Source of the DNA: Nageia nagi
Lineage: Eukaryota; Pinophyta
DNA length: 64,000 nt
Direction of reading: 5' to 3'
Assembly (NCBI GenBank): GCA_050084985.1
Contig: JBITNC010000002.1
Coordinates: forward strand, 23,374,001 to 23,438,000
In this document: positions 23,074 through 33,239 of the stretch, in pieces
How the letters are laid out: every line of letters begins with the position of its first letter
How positions within the stretch are numbered: position 1 is the stretch's first letter
Program-made: the position numbers and the translations under genes
Notes under the pieces: model-generated
What the model saw: the letters and a program-made list of their open reading frames with translations, nothing else
Databases searched by the model: none
What the model was told of the DNA's origin: nothing

Positions 23074-24100
23074 CCATTATCCTTCTTGATGTTAGTTACA
23101 AGATCATTTCCAAGGATTTAGCCTTAAAACTGAGATTCATCATCCCCAAAGTTATTAGACCAGAGCAAACTAGATTCATCTAAGGGAGATACATTTTGGA
23201 CAATTTTATGGTAATTTGGGAAGGCATGGAATGGGTCAGGATTTCCAACCAATAGACCCTTTACATTAAAATTAACTTTGAAAAAGGATATGATGGGTTT
23301 TCATTCTCACAATGTTAGAAGCCATTGGTTTTGGCCCTCTTTTTTTCTCTTTTGTTCATATGTTGTTTCAACATGCCTCATTTGTGCTTTCTCTTAACAA
23401 ATTATAAACTAAATCAATTAGGATTCATATATTAGTTAGATAGGGATGCATGCTAGCCCCTTACTTGTATATTTTGGATGTAGAGACATTTGGCTATCTC
23501 TTAGCCAAGCAAGCTTCCAATGGATTAATTCAAGGAATCACACTACCTAGCAATTCCATGTAACTTATTAATGGTCATTTTGCAAATGAATCCTTTCTTA
23601 GCATTAATGAAGAATGGAGGAAAACATCTTGTTATGTATAGTCTATTTTACCTCAACCTAATTGCCTTGAAAGGTACCCTTGAAGTTGGATTATAGTGAG
23701 AGAAATTTTTAAATTTATTAGTATTCTATTTTTTTTTTAAGGGTCTCCTCCTCAGCTTTGACAATACATCATTTCCAAAGTGGAAAAAAAAGCTTAAGTA
23801 TTGGATCACCAAAAAACTTTTATTGGTAGGTAAATTCCAAATTTGCTCCTAGGTGCTTCAATATACTCATGTTTATTATTTATCCTACTAGGTTCCTTCC
23901 TAGGCATGTTGCAACAAATTGGAAAATAATTTCCATGATTTTTTATGGTCCTCCACCTTATATAAAAAAGGCTTTCACATAGTAGATTGGACTACTTGTT
24001 ATCTCAACCACTCTCTTGGAGGTATGGGAATGCTTGACTATAAAAAATAAGGTTTATCCCTTTGTGCTAAGTGGATTCTTAAAGCCTTAAAAGGAATGGA
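23074..24100 (+). pseudogene. LINE ORF2 reverse transcriptase, main part (broken)
   Basis: Begins LLDVSYKIISKDLALKLRFI, then IPKVIRPEQTRFI near 23140, GRYILDNFMVIWEGMEW, and YIKINFEKGYDG at 23263-23295 (motif A region, KIDFEKAYD in family members). LAPYLYILDVETFGYLLAKQAS at about 23455 is the region after the GCPLSP box. The catalytic box reads GHFANESFLSI near 23573, where FADD is expected, so both aspartates of motif C are changed. Frameshifts occur near 23300. Confidence 0.85.
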
Positions 24101-24651
24101 AGCTTTGAAAGTTCTCATTAGATAGTTTATTTCTTTAGGTCTTTCACTCAATCATAAAGTTTGTAAGGGAATGGAATTTCCTTCACTGGTGTTTTCTCTA
24201 GTTTTCATTAAAATTTTTGGCTCCTTTGTGATTAGAAGAATTTGGAAAGATTGGTAATGGGTAGCCCATGGATTAGTTAGAAAGGTGCTCAAAGCCATAA
24301 TGGGATTTCTTTAAACATGCTCAATGTGTGGTGGTCTTCTATTATTTAAATAAATCAATTACCCTTGGCTAAAATCCCTTTGATTCATGCTCAATTTTTT
24401 TCAGATGTGAAGTATCCAATATTGTAGATTTTCACTCATAACAAAAAAAAGATTGGATACCTTAAGATCATTTCAAATGCATATTTTGCTTGAATAATAT
24501 AGATAAGAGTACTTATGATGTTGTAATTTATCATATTCCATTTTCTATCTAGCATAAAATTGGAGCTCAAAGTCAAAAGCCATGGTGGAAGGATTGGGCT
24601 TGGCATGATAATATTCCTTTCTTCCATTACAAAGGCCATCATAGTTATAAT
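24101..24651 (+). pseudogene. LINE ORF2 C-terminal region, part before element C
   Basis: Decayed connection region between reverse transcriptase and the C-terminal zinc finger. The short pieces GGMGMLDYK near 24020 and LSLCAKWILKAL near 24057 just upstream fit plant LINE ORF2 (GGLGI.. and N.ALL.KW). The part directly before 24652 reads LELKVKSHGG-like sequence and ends at the target duplication ATAAT (24647-24651). Confidence 0.65.
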
Positions 24652-25262
24652 TGTTGTGTGTGGAGCATGATTGTTCAAAGTTCTTTTTTCAATCGAATGT
24701 ATACCCCAGGAAGTTTGTACACCCCTCCACATAGGGGGGGTTGCAGGGGGGACTTATCCCCCTATGAGGGTTCAGGGGGGAACATCCCCCTGGTGGGGGG
24801 TCTGGGGGCTAGCGGTCCCCTGATGGGGGTTCAGGGGAAACACCCCTAAAGCTAAAAATAGATGTAAAATCATCTTGTAAAAGTATAGTAATTTCTAGTC
24901 AATTTGGGCTATTCATTAGGTAAATGATCTAACGATAGAACTTATGTTTAGTTTAGGGTTTTTGCCCTAGAAGGTAACCCCTCTCTTTATATGAGGGCAT
25001 TGTAGTAGACGTGTGTTAGAGAGTGAGAAATAGAGATGTGAGATGTGAGAGAAAATAGAGGATATTATAGTGGATCTACTGTAGGTTGTATCTCTTCACT
25101 TTATTGGATAATAAAAAGAAGGACTGGCTGTTTGGTGTGGATGTAGCCCAAACTAGGTGAACCATGTATATCTGTGTCTCTCTTATTTATGCATTTTTTA
25201 TGTTTATATTTTTTGCAATATTTTATACATTCCATTACTCTAAAATATATAATTTTCTAACA
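24652..25262 (+). repeat. 5' LTR of element C, with G-rich block
   Basis: 611 bp, starts TGTTGTGTGTGGAGC and ends TTCTAACA. A G/C-rich block at 24722-24846, in an otherwise AT-rich LTR, holds many runs of five to seven G with words like GGGGGGTT, AGGGGGGA and CCCCCT. A TATA-like CTTTATATGAGG lies at about 24983-24995. The open frame 24658-24849 only reflects the G-rich repeat. Confidence 0.94.
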
Positions 25263-25277
25263 ATTGGTATCAGAGTG
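25263..25277 (+). other. Primer binding site of element C
   Basis: ATTGGTATCAGAGTG follows the 5' LTR directly. TGGTATCAGAG is a perfect match to the plant initiator tRNA-Met site used by copia elements. Confidence 0.92.
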
Positions 25278-25336
25278 AAGGTCTATTTGGCTGATAAACT
25301 CATAGGAAAGAAGGATTCCTCATTCAAGTGGGAGTA

Positions 25337-26130
25337 ATGGTGGAAGATGGTAAGTTTAGGGTTGAGAAATTTAACAACTAAAACTTCTCACTATGGAAGA
25401 TGTAGATGGAAGATTATCTGTATCAGAAAGATCTATACCTACCATTGAGTGGAAAAATAAATAAATCGATGGATATGACAGATAAAGACTGGAACCTTCT
25501 CAAAAGAAAGGCACTCGGAGCTATACAGTTGAGCCTCGTTGCATCAGTCACCTTCAACATTTTGAAGGAAACAATGATAGAGGGTTTGTTTTAGATGTTG
25601 TCAAAACTATATGAAAAACCATCAACCTCAAACAAGGTATTTCTTATGAAACAGTTTTTTAATATGAAGATGTTGGAAGGTGGATCTGTTGCGAATCATT
25701 TAAATGATTTTAATACTGTTACAAGTCAGTTAAGTTCTATAGAGGTAAACTTTGATGATGAAGTTAGAGCTCTATTATTCTTGTGCTCATTACCAAAAAG
25801 TTGGAATGGTTTAGTAATGGCCATTAGTAACTCTATGTTTGGATCTAGTACTTTAAAGTTTGATGATGTTATCGATGCTATCCTTAGCAAGGAAATGCGA
25901 CAAAAAAGCTCTGATGAGACATCAGGAAATGCTTTGAGTGCAGATTATAAGGGAAGAAAAATGGAAAAAGGAAAGAGCTCAGGATATTGCTAATAAATCA
26001 AGGAAAGGTAGATCCAAGTCTAGATCAGGGTTAGAGTGCTGGAAATGAAGAAAGAAAGGACACCTAAAGAGAGACTGTAGATCTCGGAAGGGAAAAGAAG
26101 GAGATGCACAAAAAAAAATAATCATGAAGC
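25337..26130 (+). pseudogene. Copia gag of C (broken)
   Basis: Starts MVEDGKFRVEKFNN at 25337. The body runs through MEDYLYQKDLYLPLSGK at 25406, LLKRKALGAIQLSLVASV, then LSKLYEKPSTSNKVFLMKQF at 25598 and MLEGGSVANHLNDFNTVTSQL, ending in DVIDAILSKEMRQKSS near 25870. This is the UBN2-type gag of Tnt1-like copia. The nucleocapsid knuckle near 26038-26080 reads CWK, stop, RKKGHLKRDC: the second Cys codon has become TGA. Other stops lie near 25379, 25592 and 25991. Confidence 0.9.
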
Positions 26131-26440
26131 AAATGTGACAAGTGAGGTGTTAAAATATGCTTTGATTCTTTCTTTCAAAAATATTAATGACTCGTGGGTG
26201 GTAGATTCAGGGGCCTCATTCCTTGCCACACCTGATAAGAAATATTTTCATGACTATGTTCAAGGAGATTTTGGACAAGTTCGTTTGGGTGATGATAAAC
26301 TTGTAAAATTGTTGGAATGGGTAAGGTTCTTGTAAAATAGTAGAATGGAAACCAATGGCTACTAAAGGAGGTAAGGCATGTTCCAGATCTAAAGAAAAAT
26401 TTGATTTCAACAAGGTAGTTAGGTAGTGAAGGTTGTGTGA
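26131..26440 (+). pseudogene. Copia protease of C
   Basis: The stretch 26135-26335 contains NDSWVVDSGASFLATPDKKYFHDY with the aspartic protease D-S-G intact, followed by FGQVRLGDDKLVKL. A frameshift near 26320 and a stop at 26336 follow. The next bases still encode the VRHVPDLKKNLIS-type region in another frame. Confidence 0.87.
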
Positions 26441-27453
26441 CAACTTTCATAGATAAAGCTTGGAAGGTCACCAAAGGAGCCCTGGTAATAGCAAGAGGTG
26501 AAAAGGTTGGTACATTGTATTTATGCAATGGTATTTCTAACTCTGTTAATGCTTTAACTTCCAAAGGAGTAGATGCAGCATTATGGCATCATAGGCTCAG
26601 ACACATGAGTGAAAAGGGGATGAAGATTATTCACTCAAGAAATTTAACGCCAGGTTTGAAGAATGTTGATTTGGATTTTTGTGAGAATTGTATTTATGGA
26701 AAATAGAAGAGAGTTAGATTTCTCAAAGTTGGGAAAGAAAAGAAGAGCCAAAAATTAGAGCTTGTGCATACAGATGTATGGGGCCCTGCTCAGGTATCAT
26801 CTCTCGATGGCTCTCGTTATTATGTTACCTTTATTGATGATGCAACTAGAAAAACTTGGATTTATTGTATTAAGAATAAATCTGATGTATTTGATACTTT
26901 CAAGAAATGGAAAGCTTTGGTTGAGATTGAGACAGGAAAGAAATTGAAGTGTCTTAGATTAGATAATGGAGGTGAATATTGTAGTAAAGATTTTGATAGG
27001 TACTATTCAGAACATGGAATTCGTAGAGAGAAGATAGTTCCAAGAACACCACAAGAAAATGGTGTGTCAGAAAGGATGAACAGGACAATCATGGAGCGTG
27101 CAAGGTGCATGAGATTGCATGCAGGATTGCCTTTACAATTTTGGGTAGAAGCTATAGATACTACTATTTATCTAATAAATAGAGGGCCTTCAAGTTCCTT
27201 GGATGGTGGTGTTCCAGAGGAAGCATGGATAGGTAAAAAGGTAAACTACTCCTTTTTAAAACCTTTTGGTTGTGAGGCCTTTATCCATATTGATAAAGAA
27301 AATAAAACAAAGCTTGAGGCAAAGTCAAAGAAATGTACCTTTATTGGATATGGTGTTAATGATTTTGGTTATCGCTTATATGATTACGAAAATCATAAAA
27401 TTATTAGGAGTAGAGATGTAATATTCAATGAAAAGGTATTGTATAAGAATTAG
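26441..27453 (+). pseudogene. Copia GAG-pre-integrase and integrase of C
   Basis: The pre-integrase region has ALWHHRLRHMSEKGMKI at 26577 and CENCIYGK just before a stop at 26704 (HHCC zinc site complete). The integrase from 26764 is well kept: HTDVWGP, YYVTFIDDATRKTW, RLDNGGEYCSKDF, PRTPQENGVSERMNRTI, then KPFGCEAFIHI and FIGYG. The three catalytic residues (Asp of HTDVW, Asp of LDNGGEY, Glu of VSERMN) are all visible. It ends at 27453 with a stop. Confidence 0.92.
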
Positions 27454-28447
27454 TTGCAAGAAAAGAAACAAGAAAAAGAAAATAAGGAATACGTAGTTCT
27501 TGATGAAATCACTGAAAAAGTAAAGGTGCCTAAAAATAATAATAACCAACCACCACAATAGCAACAGGCACCCCAAACACCTAAAAGTGGTGTTAGAAGA
27601 TCTACGAGGATAAGTAGACCCCCTGAATGATACTCTCCTTCATTATATTATTTATTGTTAACTAATTCTAGTGAACCTAAATGTTATGAAGAAGCAGTGC
27701 AGGTTGAAAGCAGGAAGAAGTGGGAGGTAGCCATGGAAGAAGAGATGGACTCCTTAATGCATAACTAGACTTGGGACTTAGTCAGGTTGCCTGTAAGAAA
27801 AACTACACTAAAGAATAAATGGGTTTACAAGCTGAAGGAAGAAGATGGAGGAAAACAAAGGTACAAAGCTAGACTTGTGATGAAGGGGTTTGCACAGAAG
27901 AAAGGTATTGATTTTGATGAAATATTTTCTCCTGTTGTTAAAATGACTTCAATCAGAACTATTTTTAGTCTTGTAGCAGCTGAAGATTTGCATCTTGAGC
28001 AGTTAGATGTTAAGACAGCCTTTCTCCATGGGGATTTGGAGGAAGAGATATATATGCAATAGCCATAAGGATATGAGGTGAAAGGGAAGGAGAAACTAGT
28101 GTGTAGGTTGAAGAAGAGCTTGTATGGCTTAAAAAGCTCCAAGGTAGTGGTATCTAAAATTTGACAAGTTTATGTCCGAACAAGGTTACACTAGATGTCA
28201 CTCTAATCATTGTGTTTATTTGAAAAAGCAAAATGATGGCAGCTATATTATATTGTTATTGTATCTAGATGACATGCTTGTTGTAGGGTCTAACATGTAG
28301 GAAATAAATGTGCTCAAAAGAAAATTAGCAAATTCATTTGCAATGAAGGATTTGGGAGCTGCAAAATAAATCCTTGGTATGAGAATCACTAGAGACATGA
28401 AAAATCACAAATTAACATTGTCTTAGAATGAGTACATATAAAAGGTA
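27454..28447 (+). pseudogene. Copia reverse transcriptase of C (broken)
   Basis: A Pro/Gln-rich linker (27540-27590) leads to RRSTRISRPP and then KWEVAMEEEMDSL near 27718. RT blocks follow: KNKWVYKLKEEDGGKQRYKA at 27811, RLVMKGFAQKKGIDFDEIFSP, EQLDVKTAFLHGDLEEEIYM at 28000, a stop, KKSLYGLK near 28107. The catalytic box reads YLDDML near 28263, usually YVDDML. Two or three stops or frameshifts occur between 28060 and 28440. Confidence 0.9.
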
Positions 28448-29210
28448 TTGAAAAGATTTAATATGCATAATGCAAAACTAGTTAGTACACCTTTTGCTAG
28501 CCATTTCAAACTTAGTAAGGAAATGTGCCCAAAGACCCAAGAAGACATGGGTTATATGTCTAAAGTTCCATATGCATCAGTAGTTGGAAGCTTAATGTAT
28601 GCAATGGTCTACAGAAGGCCTGATATTGCACATGTAATGGGAGTTGTAAGTAGGTACATGAACAATCCAAGAAAGGAACATTGGATGGCAGTGAAATGGA
28701 TTCTCAGATATTTGAAAGGTACCACAAATCAAGCATTATGCTTTGGTGGTTCAAACATTTCCCTATAGGGATATGTTGATGCAGATATGGCAGGTGATAG
28801 AGATAATAGGAGGAGCACTACAGGATATGTATTTACTGTTGGTGGAATAGTTGTCAGTTGGGTTTCAAAAATCCAAAGTGTTGTTGCACTTTCAACAATA
28901 GAAGCAGAGTATGTTGCTGCTACAGAGGCTAGTAAAGAAATGATTTGGTTACAAAGGTTTATGAGTGAATTGGGTAAGGAGCATGATATGGGGATGCTAT
29001 ACATGATAGCCAAAGTGCCATTCATCTTGCAAAGAACTCAACATTTCATTCTAGGACTAAACACATACAGCTCAAGTACCATTTCATACGATCAGTGTTA
29101 GAAGATGGAGAGTTAAAGCTGAAAAGATATATACTAGCCAGAATCCTACAGATATGTTAACAAAAGTTGTAACTAGGGAGAAACTAAGAATATGCTTAGT
29201 TTCAATTAGT
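28448..29210 (+). pseudogene. Copia RNase H region of C
   Basis: Open from 28448: MKRFNMHNAKLVSTPFASHF, VPYASVVGSLMYAMVYRRPD, RYMNNPRKEHWMAVKWILRY, then after a stop at 28767 [38 protein letters not shown] and [12 protein letters not shown]. The Asp, Glu and Asp positions in YVDADMAGD and STIEAEY are retained. A frameshift near 29000 changes [11 protein letters not shown] into another frame. The tail to about 29210 ends the pol reading. Confidence 0.92.
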
Positions 29211-29302
29211 CTTTAAGGATGAAATGAAGATGAGAAATAGCTAGGTCCAAAGAGGAGTCATTATCCAGCAAATGAAGCAATGGTGGAGTTGCTACAATCA
29301 TT

Positions 29303-29317
29303 CTCCAAGTGGGAGAT
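29303..29317 (+). other. Polypurine tract of element C
   Basis: CTCCAAGTGGGAGAT directly before the 3' LTR; AAGTGGGAGAT is the usual Tnt1-like plus-strand primer. Confidence 0.88.
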
Positions 29318-29924
29318 TAGTTGTATGTGGAGCATGATTATTCAAAGTTCTTTATTTCAACAGATGTATACCCTAGGAAGTTTGTACATCGCTCCACATG
29401 GGGGGGTTGCAGGGGGGACTTGTCCCCCTATGGGGGTTCAAGGGGGAACATCCCCCCTGGTTGGGGGGTCAGGGGGCTAGCGGTCCCCGATAGGGGTTCG
29501 GGGCAACCCTCTGAAGTTTAAAAATAGATGTAAAATCATCTTGTAAAAGTATAGTAATTTCTAATCAATCTAGGCCATTCATTAGGTGAATGATCTAATG
29601 GTAGAACTTATGTTTAGTTTAGGGTTTTTGCCCTAGAAGGCAACCCCTCTCTTTATATGAGGGCATTATAGTAGACGTACGTTAGAGAGTGAGAAATAGA
29701 GATTGATGAGAGAAAATAGAGGATATTACAACAAATCTACTGTAGGTTGTATCTCTTCACTTTGTTGGATAATAGAAAGGAAGGACTGGCTGTTTGGTGT
29801 GGACGTAGCCCAAACTGGGTGAACCACATATATCTGTGTCTCTCTTGTTTATGCATTTTCTATGTTTATATTTTTTGCAATATTTTATGCATTCCATTGC
29901 TCCAGAATATATAATTTTCTAACA
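29318..29924 (+). repeat. 3' LTR of element C, with G-rich block
   Basis: 607-bp direct repeat of 24652-25262, ends TTCTAACA. The left end reads TAGTTGTATG, a changed TGTTGTATG. The G-rich block is repeated at 29390-29505. The open frames 29280-29480 and 29321-29521 are by-products of it. Confidence 0.94.
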
Positions 29925-30470
29925 ATAATTGGCTAATGTATGCTTTTTCCATAGTTGCTATGCTCAATTTAAAGTGGGATTTAATATCCACTAACTCTTG
30001 CTAGAAAGTTAGATTCCATGCAACTTAGTCCCCTTATTTGGAACCAAAGAAATAATTTTTTGCATGGAGTATTTTGTATCAAGGACTTCCCCTTGGTTCT
30101 CAACTTAAACATATAGCTATCCCAAACCCTAGTTTCCCTTTTTTTAAGAACTAGAGACTTGCCTTCATATTTTTTGGTCTTGTATACATTTTTTACTTTC
30201 CTAGGAATGGGTGGTATCATTCTTTTCTCCTTATGTTTTTGTTCTTGTTATATGGCATCTGCTTTATTAGGAGATCCACTCACCTATTCCCTTACCTTAT
30301 GGGAATTTTGGTAGATTTTTTGTGTTAGTATTCTTTTTTTATTTTATTTGGAAAGCCAGGAATAAGATTATGTTTTTACAAGAAGAATCCTTTGTAGCTT
30401 TTTCTTTGGTTAACTAATTGGAAATATTTTATGATATATAATTGTAGATCTATGGTCAAGCTAAAAAGAT
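29925..30470 (+). pseudogene. LINE ORF2 C-terminal zinc-finger region after element C
   Basis: After the duplicated ATAAT the LINE resumes: KKQFFAWSILYQGLPLGSQL near 30050, corresponding to the FLWRLLHNILPTGARL block of plant LINEs, then AIPNPSFPFFK near 30110 where CPLC is expected and a region near 30160-30190 where HLFWSC is expected; the Cys residues are mostly lost. WKARNKIMF near 30350 is the IWKARNK block at the end of ORF2. Confidence 0.8.
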
Positions 30471-31240
30471 CAAGATGGATGAAAAATATTTGATTAAAAT
30501 GATGGAATACTAGGGAAATACACCATGCATGATTATTCCCATGCCTCTAGATAATTCCCTTATTGATCATTCTTGGGGTAGCATGCTTGATTTTGATCCC
30601 ACCAATAATCATAATCATTCTTTAGCAGTTGTTGTATGATTAACTATGAAATCACTCTCCACTAACACATTACCAATTTAATGCTCATGGTTCTAGTTCA
30701 TCCATACCTTTTAATGCACACGATGTGGGTGCTTCTCACCCTCCCATACCTCCATCACCAAGCACCAATCAGGTATGGGACACCCATCAAATTAATAAGG
30801 AGTATGTGGTGGGCTAGTGTCTCCCTCCCAAAACAAATGATTATCATCCACTAGAGTTTGATATAGATGTAGGCTACGATGCACTAAATTCTACTTTATC
30901 TAATGAATATCATGCCAATTATGGGTGGGACTTGCAAACTATCTAAAAGAAAACCTGGCAACATATGGTTGAGGTGGAGGAAAAACCCATGAGGGCACTT
31001 AGGCTTTTCTTTGTTCAATGCATACTTTATTTTGTTAAAAACCTTTAATGATATAATGATCTACTGAGGTGCCTTTTTTCATGTTGGCACCTGATGTATG
31101 CAACATGTTTGTATCCCCTACCCATAATTAGGGGGGTATGGTCTGATTGGGGTGTATTATTTTTCACCTACCCCCTTTTACAGTTAAAGAATTTATTTAA
31201 TATAAAGTTCCTTTTTGATTTAAAAAAATAAAAAATTCAA
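30471..31240 (+). other. LINE 3' untranslated region and A-rich end
   Basis: Sequence after the ORF2 end with no coding frame, ending in a run TTTAAAAAAATAAAAAA at about 31219-31237. This A-rich end is taken as the LINE 3' end. Target duplication of the LINE was not found. Confidence 0.55.
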
Positions 31241-32340
31241 TTTATCATAAAAAAGGGAATGTAGGTATTTCTACCAATCCATTCCCAAAGTTTGTAAAGA
31301 AAAAATAAAATATAATAAAATTGGTTTGTATAATTGCTAAGGTACATTTGTAATTTTTGTTTGTAGACCATATCTTATATTTCCATGCTTATTTTTATAT
31401 TTATAGTTTGACTATATGTATCTATTTAGTATATTTTCCTCTTAGACATGCTTTTCATTTGAATGCAAATTCCTAAGATAGTACTTCATGTGAACACCTT
31501 AGAATCCTCAACACATCAGACACTCAAACCACTCATGAGTATTCCAAGATCTAAAGCATTTACTACTAAATTTTCCTATGTTATATTGTGTACTTATTCT
31601 TATCTTCTACTAGTCATGCTTATACTTCATGATCCTGATTGTCATGCCATCTTCATCAAATGCTTGGATAGGTCACATATTTGATTTTATTATTTCTCAA
31701 TGGCCTTGTAGAGATTAAGGATGTTTGTTCCACATATAAGATCCATTTTTTATTTCAAACAATACAATTTTTGAATCCTTTTCATATATTATCCTTGAGA
31801 CTTATACTTTCCATATCTCTTTTAGTATGTTGATTACTAAGCCTAGCAATAACATTATTGGTATTTCTAAATTCATATCCATGGTAATCATTATTTATTT
31901 TAAACCTAAAAGATAAAATATAATGTTAGTTTTTATACATTTTCATCAATATATTATATTATTTCTACTAAAATTATATTCTATAAGTTATAACTATCAT
32001 GACATGTGTAGTAGACTTGACAAGTCATGGCTATGATGGTGTATGGAATATCTCCATTCTTCAATATTATTCCTCATTTCATCTAAATATGCATGAATTC
32101 TCAAGATCCTCTTCATTCTACTCCTCCTTTCTCTCCACTATCTCCACATCTAATGAAGTCTACTTAAGAGGCCTATAGGACTAGGATACATAGTAAACCA
32201 CTATGGAAGATATATCTAGTTATATACAAGTTTCTCAAATATATCACCATTTGATAGTTTTTAACTAATTATAATTCTACAAGTTTGGTTTTCCACATTC
32301 CATTTATATCACGATTGGGAAAAAATGGCATCATACTAGT
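31241..32340. other. No recognisable feature
   Basis: AT-rich sequence with only short open frames (the longest 31463-31684). No family resemblance, LTR or RNA gene was seen. Confidence 0.45.
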
Positions 32341-32355
32341 GCAACTACAAACCAT

Positions 32356-32371
32356 TATATATATATATATA
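32356..32371. repeat. TA microsatellite
   Basis: Short (TA)n run in AT-rich surroundings. Confidence 0.8.
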
Positions 32372-32384
32372 GAAACCTCTAATG

Positions 32385-32695
32385 ATATTATATTATGGTT
32401 ATAAACTACCCTATTAGCTATTTTAAGGTGGTTATAAACCACCCTCTATAAGGCATTATAAAACTCCATAATACATGCACCTCGACTTATAACTATGAGA
32501 GTAGTTTTAAACTACCATTAAGTTCTATTAGGGAAGTTTTTAGCCACCTTGTTATGGTAGAACATAACACGGCTATTTTTAACTATCCTAATAGATCATA
32601 AGAGGGTATTTTTAAACTATGCTAATAGATCCTAAGGGAAAATTTTTAAGTTTCCTAAAAACTCCTAAGAGGGTAGTTTAAAATTTTCTTCTTAT
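32385..32695. repeat. Degenerate minisatellite with AGTTTAAA-type words
   Basis: A phrase of about 45-60 bases containing GGTAGTTTTTAAACTATCCTA-like sequence (variants only) recurs about five times with changes, for example near 32425, 32505, 32570, 32610 and 32670. Words on both strands (AAACTACC and GGTAGTTT) make the region able to fold back on itself locally. Confidence 0.5.
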
Positions 32696-32768
32696 TATGA
32701 CTATTCAAAAAAATAATTTTAAGGTTTTCACATAATATCTATACTCATTTTGTATCCTATGTTATGTG

Positions 32769-33067
32769 TGTAAATAGCACTCTTAGGTTTTCAGATCCAA
32801 ATTCTATTAACTCCAAAATTCATGTATTACATCAATACAACATTCATAAATAGAGGAAAAAGTGGCTTATAATGTCACCTTCTTCAAGAGACTCTTTAAC
32901 TACCTAAAGACTCTACAACTTCATCTTATTATGACCTTTGGAATTCCTCCAACAAACAAATCCAAAAATACATAAATATAAAATACTTTCTCACACTTAC
33001 ACAATTATAACACCTAAATCTAATTATTTACATTCAACCTTAATCCATAAGGATTAGGTTTCCAACA
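32769..33067 (-). repeat. 3' LTR of element D
   Basis: On the - strand starts TGTTGGAAACC and ends ATTTACA. Direct repeat of 35576-35874 without length change. Confidence 0.93.
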
Positions 33068-33078
33068 TCCCCCCCTTA
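33068..33078 (-). other. Polypurine tract of element D
   Basis: On the - strand AAGGGGGGGA precedes the 3' LTR. A similar run of C on the + strand at 33200-33207 shows the same G-rich style upstream. Confidence 0.75.
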
Positions 33079-33239
33079 ATCTAAAAGGGATTAAGAAAGA
33101 AATAAAAATATGTGCCTTAAGGTGAGTAGAAAATTCTTTAGTATAAAAAAAGTAGCAATCTCTTCAAAAGGTACACCTCAAGGATTAAGCCCAAGTTCCC
33201 CCCCTTAATTTGAAGGGGTCAATTACAACCTAAGTATTC

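Larger units (their letters stand above)
24652..29924 (+). mobile_element. Ty1/copia LTR retrotransposon C, inserted in the LINE
   Basis: Full-length copia element of 5273 bp: LTRs at 24652-25262 and 29318-29924, tRNA-iMet primer site, gag, protease, integrase, reverse transcriptase, RNase H and polypurine tract. It is flanked by identical ATAAT (24647-24651 and 29925-29929). The LTRs are the least diverged pair in the window and the integrase has a 229-codon open stretch, so this is probably one of the younger insertions. Domain order and sequence resemble the Tnt1/Tork group. Remaining stops, in gag and RT, make it non-functional as read. Confidence 0.95.
19030..31240 (+). mobile_element. 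Plant L1-type LINE with two later insertions
   Basis: The + strand shows, in order, an ORF1 with a zinc-knuckle region, an apurinic-type endonuclease, a reverse transcriptase, a C-terminal zinc-finger/connection region and a 3' end rich in A near 31221-31240. There are no LTRs. The reverse transcriptase is interrupted by a probable solo LTR at 21911-23073, and the C-terminal part by copia C at 24652-29924. Removing both leaves about 5.8 kb, a normal plant LINE length. Stops and frameshifts are frequent, and the catalytic FADD box is altered. The true 5' end may lie slightly before 19030. Confidence 0.88.

Noticed and set aside
25263-25277. tRNA-Met gene fragments at the primer sites
   Set aside because: These short matches to tRNA 3' ends lie exactly beside LTRs, so they are primer binding sites. 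No cloverleaf sequence was seen anywhere in the window.
24658-29521. Gly-rich open frames at 24658-24849, 29280-29480 and 29321-29521
   Set aside because: They are by-products of the G-rich blocks in the C LTRs, and each occurs at the same place in the LTR.
32385-32695. CRISPR-like array
   Set aside because: Repeats are diverged and unequal in spacing, and the genome is clearly plant nuclear DNA.
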